This document shows positions 14,401 to 25,429 of a stretch of 64,000 bases of DNA, in pieces. The position numbers and the translations under genes were made by a program. Origin of the DNA: Magnolia sinica (lineage: Eukaryota > Streptophyta > Magnoliopsida > Magnoliales > Magnoliaceae). The first letter of the stretch is position 1. Each line of letters begins with the position of its first letter. The notes beneath the pieces are model-generated. The model was not told the DNA's origin, ran no database searches, and was given only the letters and a program-made list of their open reading frames with translations. Location: positions 1,054,001 through 1,118,000 of the forward strand of contig NC_080577.1 in the NCBI RefSeq assembly GCF_029962835.1, in the 5' to 3' direction.

Positions 14401-14634
14401 GGTGGAACTAGTTCCCTATTTAGATGATTTGGATTCATTGTCTAGACATTTTTATAATTAGTAGCAATTGATACTGCTTATGACGTACTTCTGCTTCATA
14501 CCTTGCTAAATCCATTCATTGCCTATGAGATCATCCAAATGTAATTAAAATATGAAGCCCATTAGGGCACCCATGACACCTGGGAATTCGGGAGTCGAGT
14601 TCTTACACGGCCCCTGAAAACCCGGGGTGTTACA
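11479..14634 (+). mobile_element. solo LTR (3.16 kb) with 5-bp target duplication
   Basis: Starts TGTAATATCCTGG and ends CCCGGGGTGTTACA, flanked by AATTC at 11474-11478 and 14635-14639. No gag or pol sequence lies inside. A TATA box at 12520 is followed by a purine-rich leader with many 'gaagagagag' words. Length and termini suit a Ty3/gypsy chromovirus (Tekay-like) LTR, but the lineage is inference. It lies wholly within the intron of the Harbinger accessory gene. Confidence 0.85.
12520..12527 (+). promoter_or_regulatory. TATA box of the solo LTR
   Basis: TATAAAAG followed about 35-50 bases on by a GA-rich leader, as in plant LTR promoters. This sets the LTR's orientation as plus. Confidence 0.6.
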
Positions 14635-15346
14635 AATTCATACCGCAATATATCCTTCCTATACATCTTCAGTAGCTATCACCATCTTCTGGGAGTCGTC
14701 CCATCTAAATTTTAAGGCATTGAGCATGTCCTTTATTGCCCAATATAGCCTCTTCAAGGTCCGGAGCCGGTTTGAAATATGTCGGTTCTCTAACAATATC
14801 TCACAAGCATCGTATATCTCTTTAATGGTGGCTTTATAAGCTTTAAATTTAAACTCGATGTCACTTTTAAGACCTAAATTCACCTGTTCCACCAACGCAT
14901 CAACTAGTGCGTTGTCCATACTATCTGTTCATTGAATTCTACTTACTCTACTTAAACCACCTAAAGTACGCTTTGGTTGAGGGACATTTCTTGGTGATGG
15001 CCGGGTCTTTGCGGGAGTTTGCTTCTTTTTTAGAGTAACACTTTTTTCGGCAGGTGAGCTTAGGCAATGGTTGGACACAAGAATCTTCTTACTATGTGAT
15101 GACTCCACTTCTTTCTTCTTCGTGTCCTTGAATGTGCTCCGTAAAAAATTCATTGAACTTATAAACAAAAAATGTTAATAGAAACATGATAGTTAAAGCC
15201 AATTAATGCATAACTATATCAGTCATATATAGACACAAATGACATTCATCACAAATAAATATTATAAGTATCAAGAAGATGGTGAAAATGTATGTTAAAT
15301 TATTCCTGCTTTCAACAAAGCAGATAATTACAAAAACCAGGTAAGT

Positions 15347-16772
15347 CTAAGTACATTGTCTTGTACGTGGAAGACTATCATTCCACATTCTCTCAGCTAT
15401 CTCGTCTCTCTTACGTGTCCAATCATCACGTGCACGATCCGTTACCTGAGCTAACGCTTGTCCTTCTTCCACCGTAGTTACATCTACAGTGGAATGCAAA
15501 ACATCCATTGTACTGTCTCCACTGTTCTCAACTTCCTCCACCAGTCCATCATCACCAGCAACACGAATGAAATTATAAAGGACACAGCAAGTTATAAAAT
15601 TTTCACTTGCGTTATAAACTTAAATTGAGGAGTACGTAGAATAGGAAAGCGGCCTTTTAGAAGCCCGAACGCACGATCTATGACATTACGTAGTTGTGCA
15701 TGACGATAAATGAACAGTTCCTTTTTATTGGCAGACTTCATTATCATACGAAACTCATTCAGGTGATATCGCACACCTCAATATGGTGCCATAAATTTAG
15801 GCGTATGTGTATATCCAGCATCAACAACATAATATTTTTCTACACATTGCAAGATATGTTTCAGTTGAATTACATACATAAACAGTTATAATGCAAACAA
15901 TCACCCCCTTTAGCTAATTACCGTATGAAATAAGGAAACAATCAGGCCGACGAGTTAGTGCATTTTGTAACACATGATGGCCAGGTCTTTACGGATCCAT
16001 CCCAACCAACAAGTATGTATACAAATTTCATATCAAATGTACATGCGGCTAAAACATTCTGTGATAAAAATCCTTTTCTATTTCTGAATGTTGAGCTTGA
16101 TTCTTTTGGCAAATGAGTCGGGATATGGGTACCATCTAGGGCCCCGATGCAATCCTACAATCAAGAGTTTGCCACATGATCAATTCATTCTTTCATGGTA
16201 CTATTTAGTAACTGCTCCAACACATGTACTCACATTACCTGAAAATATGGGCTCCATAAAGGGTTGTCGGATATTTCATTGGGTGTGTGTAATTCAGGAA
16301 ACTTCACATACTCTGGATATAGACTAATTATAGCATCTAACACTCTAGTAAAGTAACAGCTTACAGTCTCACCAGATCTTGTAAAACGATGACCAATGAT
16401 TCAATTACGTACATTATGTCCAATAGTATGAAGAAATATTACAACCTGCTCCTCTAACATGCATCTTCTACTATCGAATAGTAGATTCTGATCTCTCAAT
16501 AGCGAACATAATTAAAAAAATTGTCCCCTGCCCATCCTCAGCTACGCAAGACAGTCATTATCACTCTTATGTATGATTCAGCTGATGAATCTATCCCTTT
16601 TAATGTGACCACCGACAGGGTTTACCTTCATACAGAACCGGTGATAGTATTCAGCTGCTCCGATTACACATAGTGAAGTTACAATGGCTGTAATTACAGG
16701 TGCAATTTCATTGTTTTTCCATTTACTGCCAGAGGACCTTTCATCGGGATTATCCGCACTTTCGGAAGCCAT
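15347..16772 (-). pseudogene. PIF/Harbinger DDE transposase (HARBI1/ALP1-like), broken
   Basis: Read from 16772 down, the N-terminal part begins MASESADNPDERSS. One frame then continues to 'EEQVVIFLHTIGHNVRN', 'GHRFTRSGETVSCYF' and 'TRVLDAIISLYPEYVKFPEL' but holds at least four stops, including TGA at 16403-16401. After an intron comes 'DCIGALDGTHIP' and 'FRNRKGFLSQNVLAACTFDM', with the first catalytic Asp region, and then a frameshift after 'LVGWDGS'. A further intron precedes 'YYVVDAGYTHTPKFMAPY', a TGA at 15780-15778, and 'RNVIDRAFGLLKGRFPILR'. After another frameshift near 15590 the C-terminus ends 'RKRDEIAERMWND', typical of the family. The enzyme would cut and paste the element. This copy cannot encode it. 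Confidence 0.85.
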
Positions 16773-18366
16773 TGCAGCTCAATAGAACTCAAAAGAGATC
16801 TGAATGGGAATTACAATAAATTAAATATTTATACCTCCTCTAACATGACATGACTATATAGCAAACACTTCCATTATAGTGGAGATCATATTGGGATTGA
16901 TAGTCTTTCCGAAATTGATGATTTACAGAAAGTTGAGATGAATATATAAAAGTCGAGTATGGACATTAGATAATTTTAGCAGATAATTTATTAACTTGTT
17001 AATAAACACAATCATACAACAAAGCTGTTAACATACAATTGTTGGTAGTTGTATTTACAATTTTTGAGTTCAAACATTAGACATTACAAAAAGTAAGGTA
17101 ATTTAGAAGCAATAAAGTTCAATGGTGGCATGCCGATTTGTCTCTATTAAGACAGAAGCATGTAAATGGATCAACCTATTAGCACTGAATCTACCAGCAC
17201 TGACCAATATAAGTTACAATTTGCAAGGCTTGAAGGTGGCATTGAATAAAAAAACTGAACGTCTTCTAACACCTTGTGGCCATCTTATAACAAATGCATT
17301 ACTAGTCAATGTAATGAGGAGACATCATACAGTGAACAACCTGTTCATATAACTGGGAAACTGATGCTGAATATGGAGAGGATAATATAAACAAATATTC
17401 ATCCTTCAAAGCCCTAAGGAAATTGATTTGAAATGAAAGAAATAATGCGTTTTGCATGTAATAGATATGAATGGGTAATACCTTTTTTTGAAATCCGATC
17501 GGATGATGCAGACTGTATAGAGGACGCAAAACTTCCCTATCTGACAGATAATTTTAAAGAGCTTATTCAAGGGTTGATATGTTACGAAAAAGAGGGTTTT
17601 ATAAAAGAAACAAATATCGAAATTGCGAAATGTTAAAATATAAAGTCATCTCACATGTCCAATATAGCAGAGCATGCACCTGTCAATTCAATCCATCGAC
17701 GCTTACCAACAAGGCATTGTGAAATCCCAATATGGATTTGGATTATTTACAGAATTCCCTCCCATCGGCTGGAATAGGGTGTAGACAGTCCCGAGTGTGT
17801 AATATAGACCGTATACACGCCAATAAGAGGAGCGTCTTGCATCAAAGAGGCTCATGCCCTTTCCGATCATGGTTACAGTTGGTTGAATATAGCCAACCCG
17901 ATTTGAAGGAGGGAGATGACCGTACCTGATAGATTTGCTTTCGGGGCAACAGGAACTGCTTTGCACGATGGCTCGATTTGCAACGAGCAAGCTTCCAGAG
18001 AGTTATAACGGTGACTGTATGTGCAGAGAGATCTTCGGAAGGGCCGGTTCAGAATAAAATGCCAACATGTTGGCTCTTAAACGATCTATGGAGGCGGTGG
18101 AGAAGATCACCCGTTCTCCGTAGGATACAAAAAACAAAAGGGCCTGTTTGAAAGTCGTCCGCGTTTCAACGCAATGAAGACGTTGTACAAATGGCAGCGG
18201 CATGCACTAATAGTACAATACCGCCAGTTAGAGATTTTGGCTCCCCAATGTATTCGTGCGCTTTGTATACGAAGGTCGGCTACTCTTAACCAAACATTGC
18301 TTATGTCACATCAGTCCCATTAATACAATGCAATACACCTAATACAATGCAATACACCCCTAGCCG
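16773..18366. other. upstream non-coding region of the Harbinger element
   Basis: Lies between the transposase start (minus strand) and the right terminus. I see no domain in the small open frames at 17122, 17433 and 17703-17990. Promoter elements for the transposase would be expected here, but none is distinctive. Confidence 0.45.
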
Positions 18367-18383
18367 CGAATCCAAACAGGCCC
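18367..18383 (-). repeat. Harbinger right terminal inverted repeat
   Basis: CGAATCCAAACAGGCCC, the exact complement of 8054-8070. Confidence 0.85.
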
Positions 18384-18643
18384 TAAAAATTTAGGAATGT
18401 CACGGATATATACACCATATACCATGGATGGAGCATAAATAGAAGATGATGCTCACTGATCGATCCTAACCATCCAATTGGCAGTGCACGGTTAAGAACT
18501 ATGATGGTAAGTGGTCCAAATTCAACAGGAGAAATCAGATCTCGTTAAGATTGTTAAATCAATGCTAAGTGTCGATGTGGAGTCAATGGTTCGGGAATAT
18601 TGCACGTGTGCAGGACTGGGAGTCCCCCTAGCAGAACCTCTTT

Positions 18644-19044
18644 GGGGCCCACCGGGATGTCTGTTTGACATCCACGCCGTCCATCAGTTTCTCCAGCTCA
18701 TTTTAGCTTACCAGCCCAAAAATTACGCAAATTCAATACTCAAGCGGTGCACACTGTAGGAAATAATAGGGATTGGACACCCACCGTTGAAGCCTTCGTG
18801 GGACCAACGTGATGTTTAAATTCCATCCAAACCGTTCATAAGGTTATTCCCACCGGGAAAAAACAAATGTCATCCTGATAAAAGTTCTGTGGCCCAAGTG
18901 AAGGATTCAGTGATGGGAGTTCAATCCCCATTGTGTCCTCTGGCGTGGCCTTTTGTTTTGGATCCACCTCATTTTTGGTCCCGTGTCTTAACATGATCTA
19001 CGAAACTGATGGACGGAGGGGATGTCAATGGGCCCCACGGAGCT
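18644..19044. repeat. fold-back repeat family I copy
   Basis: Starts 'ggggcccaccgggatgtc' with 'ccacgccgtccatcagttt' and ends 'gatggacggaggggatgtc' and 'gggccccacg', an inverted arrangement. The family core ('attggacacccaccgttg', 'ccatccaaaccgttcat') is in between. It lies about 1.2 kb upstream of the WRKY start codon. Confidence 0.65.
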
Positions 19045-19368
19045 CTTCCGACAAGAGAAAACAACTCGGAGCACGGTTCTGAAATCTGAACCATCAATCC
19101 TCAACATGGCACCGCAAAACTCGAGAAAACGCGTCGGATAATGGTTCGGTGAAATTCCTTTCCACAGAAGTCGGTGGGCCTCACGATCGGCGTACAAAAG
19201 AACCGCGGACGCAATAATCGCACACGTCTGAAGAATGGGTCCCTCATCTCTTACTCGGAGCAGTAACGCGGAAGAGAGTTTGAAGATTCCTCTCTCTCTC
19301 TCTCTCTTCCCTCGACTCTCTTTTCCCTTTCATTGGAATTGAACGACAAAAGCCCGGCACAAACGTTC

Positions 19369-19561
19369 ATACTCTGGCAGAGTGTGATGCTTCATACGCG
19401 GGCGTGTCATTCAAATAACTCAAAAATAAACTTTACAAAATTTTGGATGATGACCCATAACCAGTGGGTCCCTATTTTGGACAGTTTTAATTTCGCTTGT
19501 GTGCCACACATGTACAATATCTTAGAGCCCGTATATCATGCATCACACGTTGCCAGACTAT
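19369..19561. mobile_element. 193-bp MITE upstream of the WRKY gene
   Basis: Imperfect inverted ends of about 35 bp: left 'atactctggcagagtgtgat', right (inverted) 'atagtctggcaacgtgtgat'. The same terminal word bounds a longer relative at 29928-30270, which has a target duplication. No duplication is clear here. Non-coding; lies in the WRKY promoter or leader region. Confidence 0.65.
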
Positions 19562-19609
19562 CGAGGATCTCAAATGGAAAAGGAGGAGAGAGAAGAAGGG
19601 AGAAGAATC

Positions 19610-19615
19610 AGTCAA
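19610..19615 (-). promoter_or_regulatory. W-box (TTGACT)
   Basis: AGTCAA on the plus strand, TTGACT on the minus, the binding core of WRKY proteins. It lies about 640 bases before the WRKY start codon. Confidence 0.4.
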
Positions 19616-19687
19616 CACTCGGACCCTCAATCATCCTACGCTTCTGTGACCGAAGACCGGTCTTACCTTCCCACACTCGTTTTCCTC

Positions 19688-19693
19688 AGTCAA
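19688..19693 (-). promoter_or_regulatory. W-box (TTGACT)
   Basis: Second minus-strand TTGACT, 78 bases from the first. Clustered W-boxes before a WRKY gene fit the auto- or cross-regulation known in this family. A bare TTGAC core also occurs at 20151 inside the probable leader. Confidence 0.4.
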
Positions 19694-20250
19694 ACTTCCC
19701 TTTTACAATCCTTCCAAAGTACCCTTCTCTTAAAACGCAAACACTCCCCTCTTCTCCTCTTCAAGTTTAAATCTCCTTCCTTCCTCTCATCATCCCCATC
19801 ACTCTATCCCCCCATCTCCTTCATTTCCTTTCTCTGTTGCAAGGATCTGTGAAGGAGAAAGAAAAAAACAAAACAAAACAAAACCCACTTGGAATTCTCC
19901 CGGTTTCTGAGTAGTTTCCCTTTGTATTTTGTGTTCAGCCCGCAGATTTAGCCCATTGTTCTATCCAGGTTTCTTATTCGACTGTATCTTAGCAGCCCAT
20001 TTCGTAATTTCATCTTTTCTCCAACGAACCCACTTCGAATTTTCTTAACTTCATGTGTTTAGAATCAGCCACTGCAATTCTGTGCAGTTTTCCATACTGC
20101 TTGCCACTGAAAGTTGCTCCTTTTTCATATCCTACTACCACGTCTCCTTCTTGACACATGAGCTAATATCCTTTTCATTTCAATCTCCTCTCCGCAGCCG
20201 ACGCGGTGATTCTCCACCACCCATCTTCTTTCTTTTTTTTTTTCCTTTCC

Positions 20251-22194
20251 ATGGTGATCAGAGAGATGGAGAGTGCTGCAGATTGGGAGCTGAAGCAAGT
20301 GATCAACGAGCTAATGCAAGGGCAAGATCATGCCAAGCAGCTCCAGATCAATCTGGACCCTTCTTCTCCCCCAGGAGTGCGTGAATTATTAATACAAAAC
20401 ATCATAGCTTCTTACGGCAAAGCTCTTTCCCTGCTAAAATCAAACCAGTTGGTGAGAGAGCTGCATTCGGTGGTTCCTACCATCAGAATGGAATCTCCAC
20501 GGTCCATCAGTGGGAGCCCAAGGAGTGAGAACTCGAATAGGGCTTTCAAGTATCAGGATCCGAGGGACATCTCAAAGAAGAGGTACACGCAAGCAACCAA
20601 AAGAGGCTGCATTTCAACTCTAGATTACAGTCCAATTCACTTATGCAGCCTTGATGTTTTGGAAATTCTAAAATCTTGGCTTGAGTTCTGAAGGAGCCTT
20701 CTTCTTCTTCTTCTTCTGATGTATTGTAGAAAGACGTTACCAAAATGGACGGAGCAAGTGCGGGTTTCCACTGGGATGGCGCTCGAAGGGCCCCTGGATG
20801 ATGGCTATAGCTGGAGGAAATATGGGCAGAAAGACATCCTCGGAGCTAAATATCCTAGGTGAGATTTCTTCATGAAAAAAAAAAAAAAAAAAAAACAACC
20901 ACGGCACATTCCACAAATTCCATTCATGAAAGTCACCCAATTAGCACACCTGATCATTCACCTCAAGATCACAAATTTCACTTTGTTCATGTGCACCTCA
21001 TTCACCTGTGCTCTCCAATCACACTAGAGAAAGAGTGCCCATGTACATGTATGCACATACAAACATAAAAAGATACATGCATGAATACATACATACATGC
21101 ATATGGTGAACTTATACAAACATCCATAGATAATACATGTATAAAAAAGATACCAAATACACAAACATCCATAGATAATACATGTATAAAAAAGATACTA
21201 TATACAGAAACATCCATACATGTTTCAATGCTAATTACCTTTCGTGGACGATGTCCCATGCGTAACTTACATTAATCAAGACAAGACCTCATGGTCCCAT
21301 CCTCAAAAGGTGCTTTAAATTATGGGTGTGGTACATGGTTTTTTTCTAAGATGGATTGTGGCCCGGTGCAACGTCAAAGCCGCGGCAACATATTGATAAC
21401 TGTCAACATCAGATAAACACCCTTCTCTACTCACAGATGACCTGGTCAAAGATGGCAGTCCTTATGCAAATCAATAAAAATATTGACCCATGAACGGTTA
21501 GATCACAATCCATACATAGATTGAAAGTGGAGATTATTGCCTACATCAGTACATACATGAATAAAAGCTTTGGATTTTTCATTTTCTAACTAGGGTTTGT
21601 TTCGGTTGCAGAGGCTATTACAGATGCACCCACCGTAACGTTTTAGGGTGTCAGGCGACCAAGCAAGTTCAGAGATCAGATGAAGATCCGTCGATCTTTG
21701 ATATCTCATACCGTGGGAAACACACATGCCACCAACCATCCCATATTATTCAGCCGATGAAAACACAAGAGCAGCAACAGCAACAAGAGCAAGAGATAGT
21801 CAGCTTCCAAAAGGGTCTCAAAGTAAAAACAGAAAATTTGGATAGACGAGACCAGAAGAATTCTTCTTCTTTTTCATTCCCATCCGCATCGACCAACTAC
21901 ATGAAGCCTGAAAATGAAATCTTTTCACCGTCTACGCTCGATAATAACTTCATGAACAGTTTTTGTTCGCCGTTTATATCCCCGGCGACATCTGAATCAA
22001 ACTACTTCTCGATGTCGCCGTGCCAGATGAATAGCTGCGGCGGTGGGCCGAATTTGCAGACGGCAGAATCTGATCCCCACGAAATAATCTCGGCCATGAC
22101 TTCAGCTTCGAATTCTTCATTGGTGGACTTGGATTTCAGGCTCGATTCTGTAGATTTAGACCCGAATTTCCCCTTGGACGCCTTCTTCACTTAG
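20251..22194 (+). CDS. group III WRKY transcription factor
   Basis: Three exons: 20251-20582, 20730-20858, 21612-22194, giving about 347 residues. All introns are GT-AG, and the second splits the Arg codon of 'YPR', the R-type intron of WRKY domains. The N-terminus (WELKQVINELMQGQDHAKQL) resembles the helical start of group III members such as the WRKY53/41/30 group. The domain has WRKYGQK at residues 139-145 and a zinc finger Cys159-X7-Cys167-X23-His191-X-Cys193, the group III spacing. A basic KKRK precedes it, a glutamine-rich run follows at about 205-215, and the C-terminus is Ser/Asp-rich, probably activating. It would bind W-boxes in the nucleus; group III members usually act in defence and senescence. 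The start could instead be Met6 (20266), which fits relatives better; an in-frame ATG at 20206 precedes a poly-Phe run and is unlikely. No lesion was found. Confidence 0.93.
21116..21216. repeat. 45-bp tandem repeat in WRKY intron 2
   Basis: The unit starting 'acaaacatccatagataata' occurs at 21116 and 21161, and its first bases recur near 21206. It lies in the second intron and has no coding role. Confidence 0.75.
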
Positions 22195-22495
22195 CTTACA
22201 AAACAGATCGTTTCATTAAAAGAAAAAGAAAAAAAAAAAAAAAAGAAAAAAGAAAAAGAAAAAGAAAATGAGAATTCCCAAATTTACAGCAAGATTACCG
22301 GATTTGCCTGTTAACCCCCCATCATCCTGGCCTGTACAGTAAGTGGTCTGCACGCGCCCGTACAGTAGGGATCCACGTAGGAAGAAGCCTCTTCAAACGC
22401 TGGCCAAGCGAATTTTGCTTTAGAGATAAGGTGTAATAACTGTTTGGCTCTTTCCTTTTACTTTTCTTCGTAATTGTATTTTTTTTTCTCACGAA

Positions 22496-22501
22496 AATAA
22501 A
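22496..22501 (+). terminator. possible WRKY polyadenylation signal
   Basis: AATAAA about 300 bases after the stop codon, after a T-rich stretch. It is a reasonable 3' end for the WRKY transcript, but such hexamers are common. Confidence 0.4.
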
Positions 22502-22509
22502 ATAGTTAA

Positions 22510-24975
22510 TCACTGATCGTGGCTTCGCTTAATTCTCAGTTGATCCGTATTAGTGGATTATATTTATTACTATCTTGACTTTTGATCCCTAATCTCCTAG
22601 AATTTGTTTTTCCTATCTCGCCCCTCATCACGCCATGGGATCACATACAGAGATGGCCCACTGATTGAAACCGTCCATTTTGTTGCAACGCTACCACAAA
22701 TAAGACTTTCATGATGATCTTGACCTTCGATTTTGTTGTTGATTGTGAAGATAGGAATAATCCGTTCATCCCAATTTTCCATTATGATAGTCCGTATAAA
22801 GTAGCAGAAAGAACATGGACGGTTCAGATCATTAGATCATCTCAGCATGTAGGTCAAAATCGGCGACATATACAAGCGATCTTGAGTCGCGACAATAGGC
22901 AAAACGAACTATAACCGTGAAAATGGTCACGTGGTATACCGTTCTCTACCCACGTAGCAAGACTTTCTACGGATACAACGACAACTAAAAAAAAGGGAAA
23001 AATGATAAGATACTGCGCCAGTGTCATATGCTTACTGCACAACACTTCTTTTACTGCCCATATCTCTCTTATACGTAAGACATTCAATCCGTGAAAAAGT
23101 TCGGTATGATCATATGGACCATTTGAAGATAAAATCAATCTGATCCATTCATAACTTGTGCCAAAAATGTATGCTTGTCATAACATCAACAGATCATTGA
23201 TTTTAATGGTTTGATCTACCTGATGCTTCCAACGATCTAATATTTCAGTATAATGATATAAATTATGATTAAAAAAACCTTTTTAACGGTTCAGATATAC
23301 TAAATATTTGAGAAATTGAATTAATAAATACATCGAGCTGGTGGTAACGAGCCAGTTGCATTTATCTGGCATGAGCACGTGGTCGGCTTTTCCCATTAGG
23401 CTGGCCTGAAAAATGTGGGTGGGTGGGAGCGCATAAAGATAGAAGCTCATTCACAAGTGGTGTTATTTGATACTCAGGTTGATTGTGATGATCTGTAGCA
23501 TTCATTCAGAAAAAGGTAGATGTTTCCAACAGGTGGTTCAAATCAAACCGTCCAATCGTAGTACTAACCACAGATAGCATATAATCTTAAGATCGTAGTG
23601 ATTATGGAATTTTATTATTTGATTAATGAATATTTAATTTCCAAACAATTGAATGTTTACACTGTACATATGTCTACAAATCGGCCTGTCAGAATATCGG
23701 TTGAGTCTAATTATTGATTAATGGAAAATTCAAATTGGGACCCACAATTTGGACGGTTTTAGATTAAGTTTTATGTTTTCCACATGAGAAATTTCTGAGT
23801 GCATGCGTATGGAAATCCAGAGTATGAAATTTTCCTCTATTCTTATCCTTTTATTTTGTGGTAGGTGGGAGAGCGCTGGGGAGGAACGTGCGGTCTGCCA
23901 GCGAGCGAGCTTATGTATATTCTGGGGGCTAACGATCTCGTGATCCGAACCGTTCATCTGATGGTAACCCTTTTGCACACGATATATTCTAGAATTTTCT
24001 CAAGAATATTCTAATCCTTCAATGTGGTGTCCTTCAAACTTTCAACACTAAATGACTAAATATTAAACGTTTCAGATATTTAGATATTGGATATTTCAGG
24101 AAAATCTCCAATCGACAGTGCGCGCAATCAGATGGACTGTTTGGATCAATGAACCGGACCTACTAGGGCCTGGCATTGTGGTAGGGTATATCTCCTTTGA
24201 GATTAGCCAATCCGTTTCCGTTATAAAAGTAGATGCTCATGTTAAAGTTAAACCGGTTGGACTGTTGGTTTAATATGTAAGCAGCGGATATTTTTCATTC
24301 TATCAAGTTTACGTGAAATCCAACCCATGTAAAAGGTACTTCTAGTGGTGAGGATGATTTTAAGAAAAAATAAAATATGCCTAATTACCAATTATATACA
24401 TGTAAATTTTTTACTTTATTAGTGGCTATCTGTTTGTTTTCTATTGTATGACCCAGATGATTAATAGAATGGGTCAATATTTTTATTTATGTGATTCTGA
24501 TGTTGTGGTAAATCTATTGGACGGGTTCGATTTTACACATTTATAAAATTTAGTACGTATTCACTGGTTGCACATTAACTTGTTATTCAACGAGTCAGAC
24601 ATGAGCATTTATCGTATATAAAGTATTAATTCATCTCTGGCAGTGTTGAAATTTACAGCATAAAAATATTGGGGAGTGACCTGGATTTGTGTGATTGGAC
24701 ATGACATCACACGACTGAGGTCATGATTAGGCTTCCCTGGTCTCTCGTACGAGGGAGAGGAATCGGTCTTACCCGGGTACGTGTGACGTAGAGCCTTTTC
24801 ATTGGTGAACACAAGATGACAGGGTCGGGCCGTCGACTTTTATACGTCGAATGGTTACTGGATTTATGGCAGACATTTGCCAGCCAATGATATGCGGCCA
24901 CGCAGGGGTAAAACCTTACTTTGGATAGCACTTAATCCGCTTTTAAAGGGCACATGGCTCCCGGTGGATGGCCGA
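22510..24975. other. no gene seen
   Basis: AT-rich spacer. I found no exon with recognisable similarity on either strand, and no clear element ends. Isolated 'ggcccac' motifs suggest worn repeats. Confidence 0.5.
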
Positions 24976-24977
24976 CT

Positions 24978-25270
24978 GTGGGTCACCTTTATTTATGTGT
25001 CTTATATCCACGCCGTCTATGCGCTTAGCCAGCCCATTTTAGGACAATAGGTTAAAAATGCAGGGGATCCAAATCTCTGGTGGACTACACTGTAGAAAAC
25101 AGTGCTGATTGAGCTCTCATCATTAAAAACTTCGTAGGGTGTGTGATCCCTTCATTTTTGTAGCGTGAGCCACTTGGGTTTTTTGCCTCTTTATTTTTTT
25201 TCTTTGAACATGAGGCAGAAAAACAGATGAACAAAGTGTAGTTCTTGCAAACATAATAGTGAGCCGTGCC
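24978..25270. repeat. fold-back repeat family I copy (shortened)
   Basis: Left arm 'atatccacgccgtctatgcg' with 'gtggactacactgtagaaaa'; right arm 'aacagatgaacaaagtgtag' and 'aatagtgagcc'. The middle is shorter than in other copies. Confidence 0.5.
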
Positions 25271-25320
25271 TAGCTTCTACTGAGGGATGGGTCACATTAA
25301 CCCCCATCCACTTTCAAGTA

Positions 25321-25420
25321 TCATTAATTATTATGTTTTAATTCATGTCCTCTTTAACAGTATTATTAATTATTATGTTTTAATTCATGTCCTCTTTTAC
25401 AGTATCATTAATTATTATAT
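25321..25420. repeat. 42-bp tandem repeat, about 2.4 units
   Basis: 'tattaattattatgttttaa' followed by 'ttcatgtcctctttaacag' is repeated nearly exactly, with a partial third unit. The open frame at 25287-25739 runs through it by chance. Confidence 0.75.
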
Positions 25421-25429
25421 CTTACTTAG

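Larger units (their letters stand above)
10826..15168 (-). pseudogene. Harbinger accessory protein, Myb/SANT-like (two exons)
   Basis: Exon 1 is 15168-14665 and exon 2 is 11395-10826. Exon 1 has a basic, nuclear-signal-like stretch (KSVTLKKKQTPAKTRP) followed by a Myb/SANT-like domain (MDNALVDALVEQVNLGL ... LKRLYWAIKDML ... FRWDDSQKM). Exon 2 continues with THPYVEWVRGKHVDRWDDLA and an acidic middle, ending SIREEVDGLSSEDQIRVARV, the usual C-terminal layout of plant PIF accessory proteins. These proteins help import the transposase and bind DNA. The donor at 14664 and acceptor at 11396 are in phase 0; without the solo LTR the intron would be about 110 bp. A TGA at 14931-14929 replaces what should be the first Trp of the SANT domain. 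The rest of both exons is open. Confidence 0.8.
8054..18383 (-). mobile_element. PIF/Harbinger DNA transposon, decayed, carrying a solo LTR
   Basis: Bounded by 17-bp inverted termini, GGGCCTGTTTGGATTCG at 8054-8070 and its complement at 18367-18383. The sub-terminal DNA is also alike at both ends (runs of 'gtattgtattgta' and 'gtattgcattgta'). Inside, on the minus strand, are the two genes expected of this superfamily: a DDE transposase (15347-16772) and a Myb/SANT-like protein (10826-15168). Without the inserted solo LTR it would be about 7.2 kb. A 3-bp TWA duplication is not clean here (cta and taa). All reading frames are broken, so it cannot make its own transposase, although its ends might respond to one made elsewhere. 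Confidence 0.85.

Noticed and set aside
20206..20250. Earlier in-frame ATG for the WRKY gene
   Set aside because: It would add a poly-Phe stretch unlike any WRKY N-terminus; relatives start close to 'MES'. The leader there is T-rich UTR.
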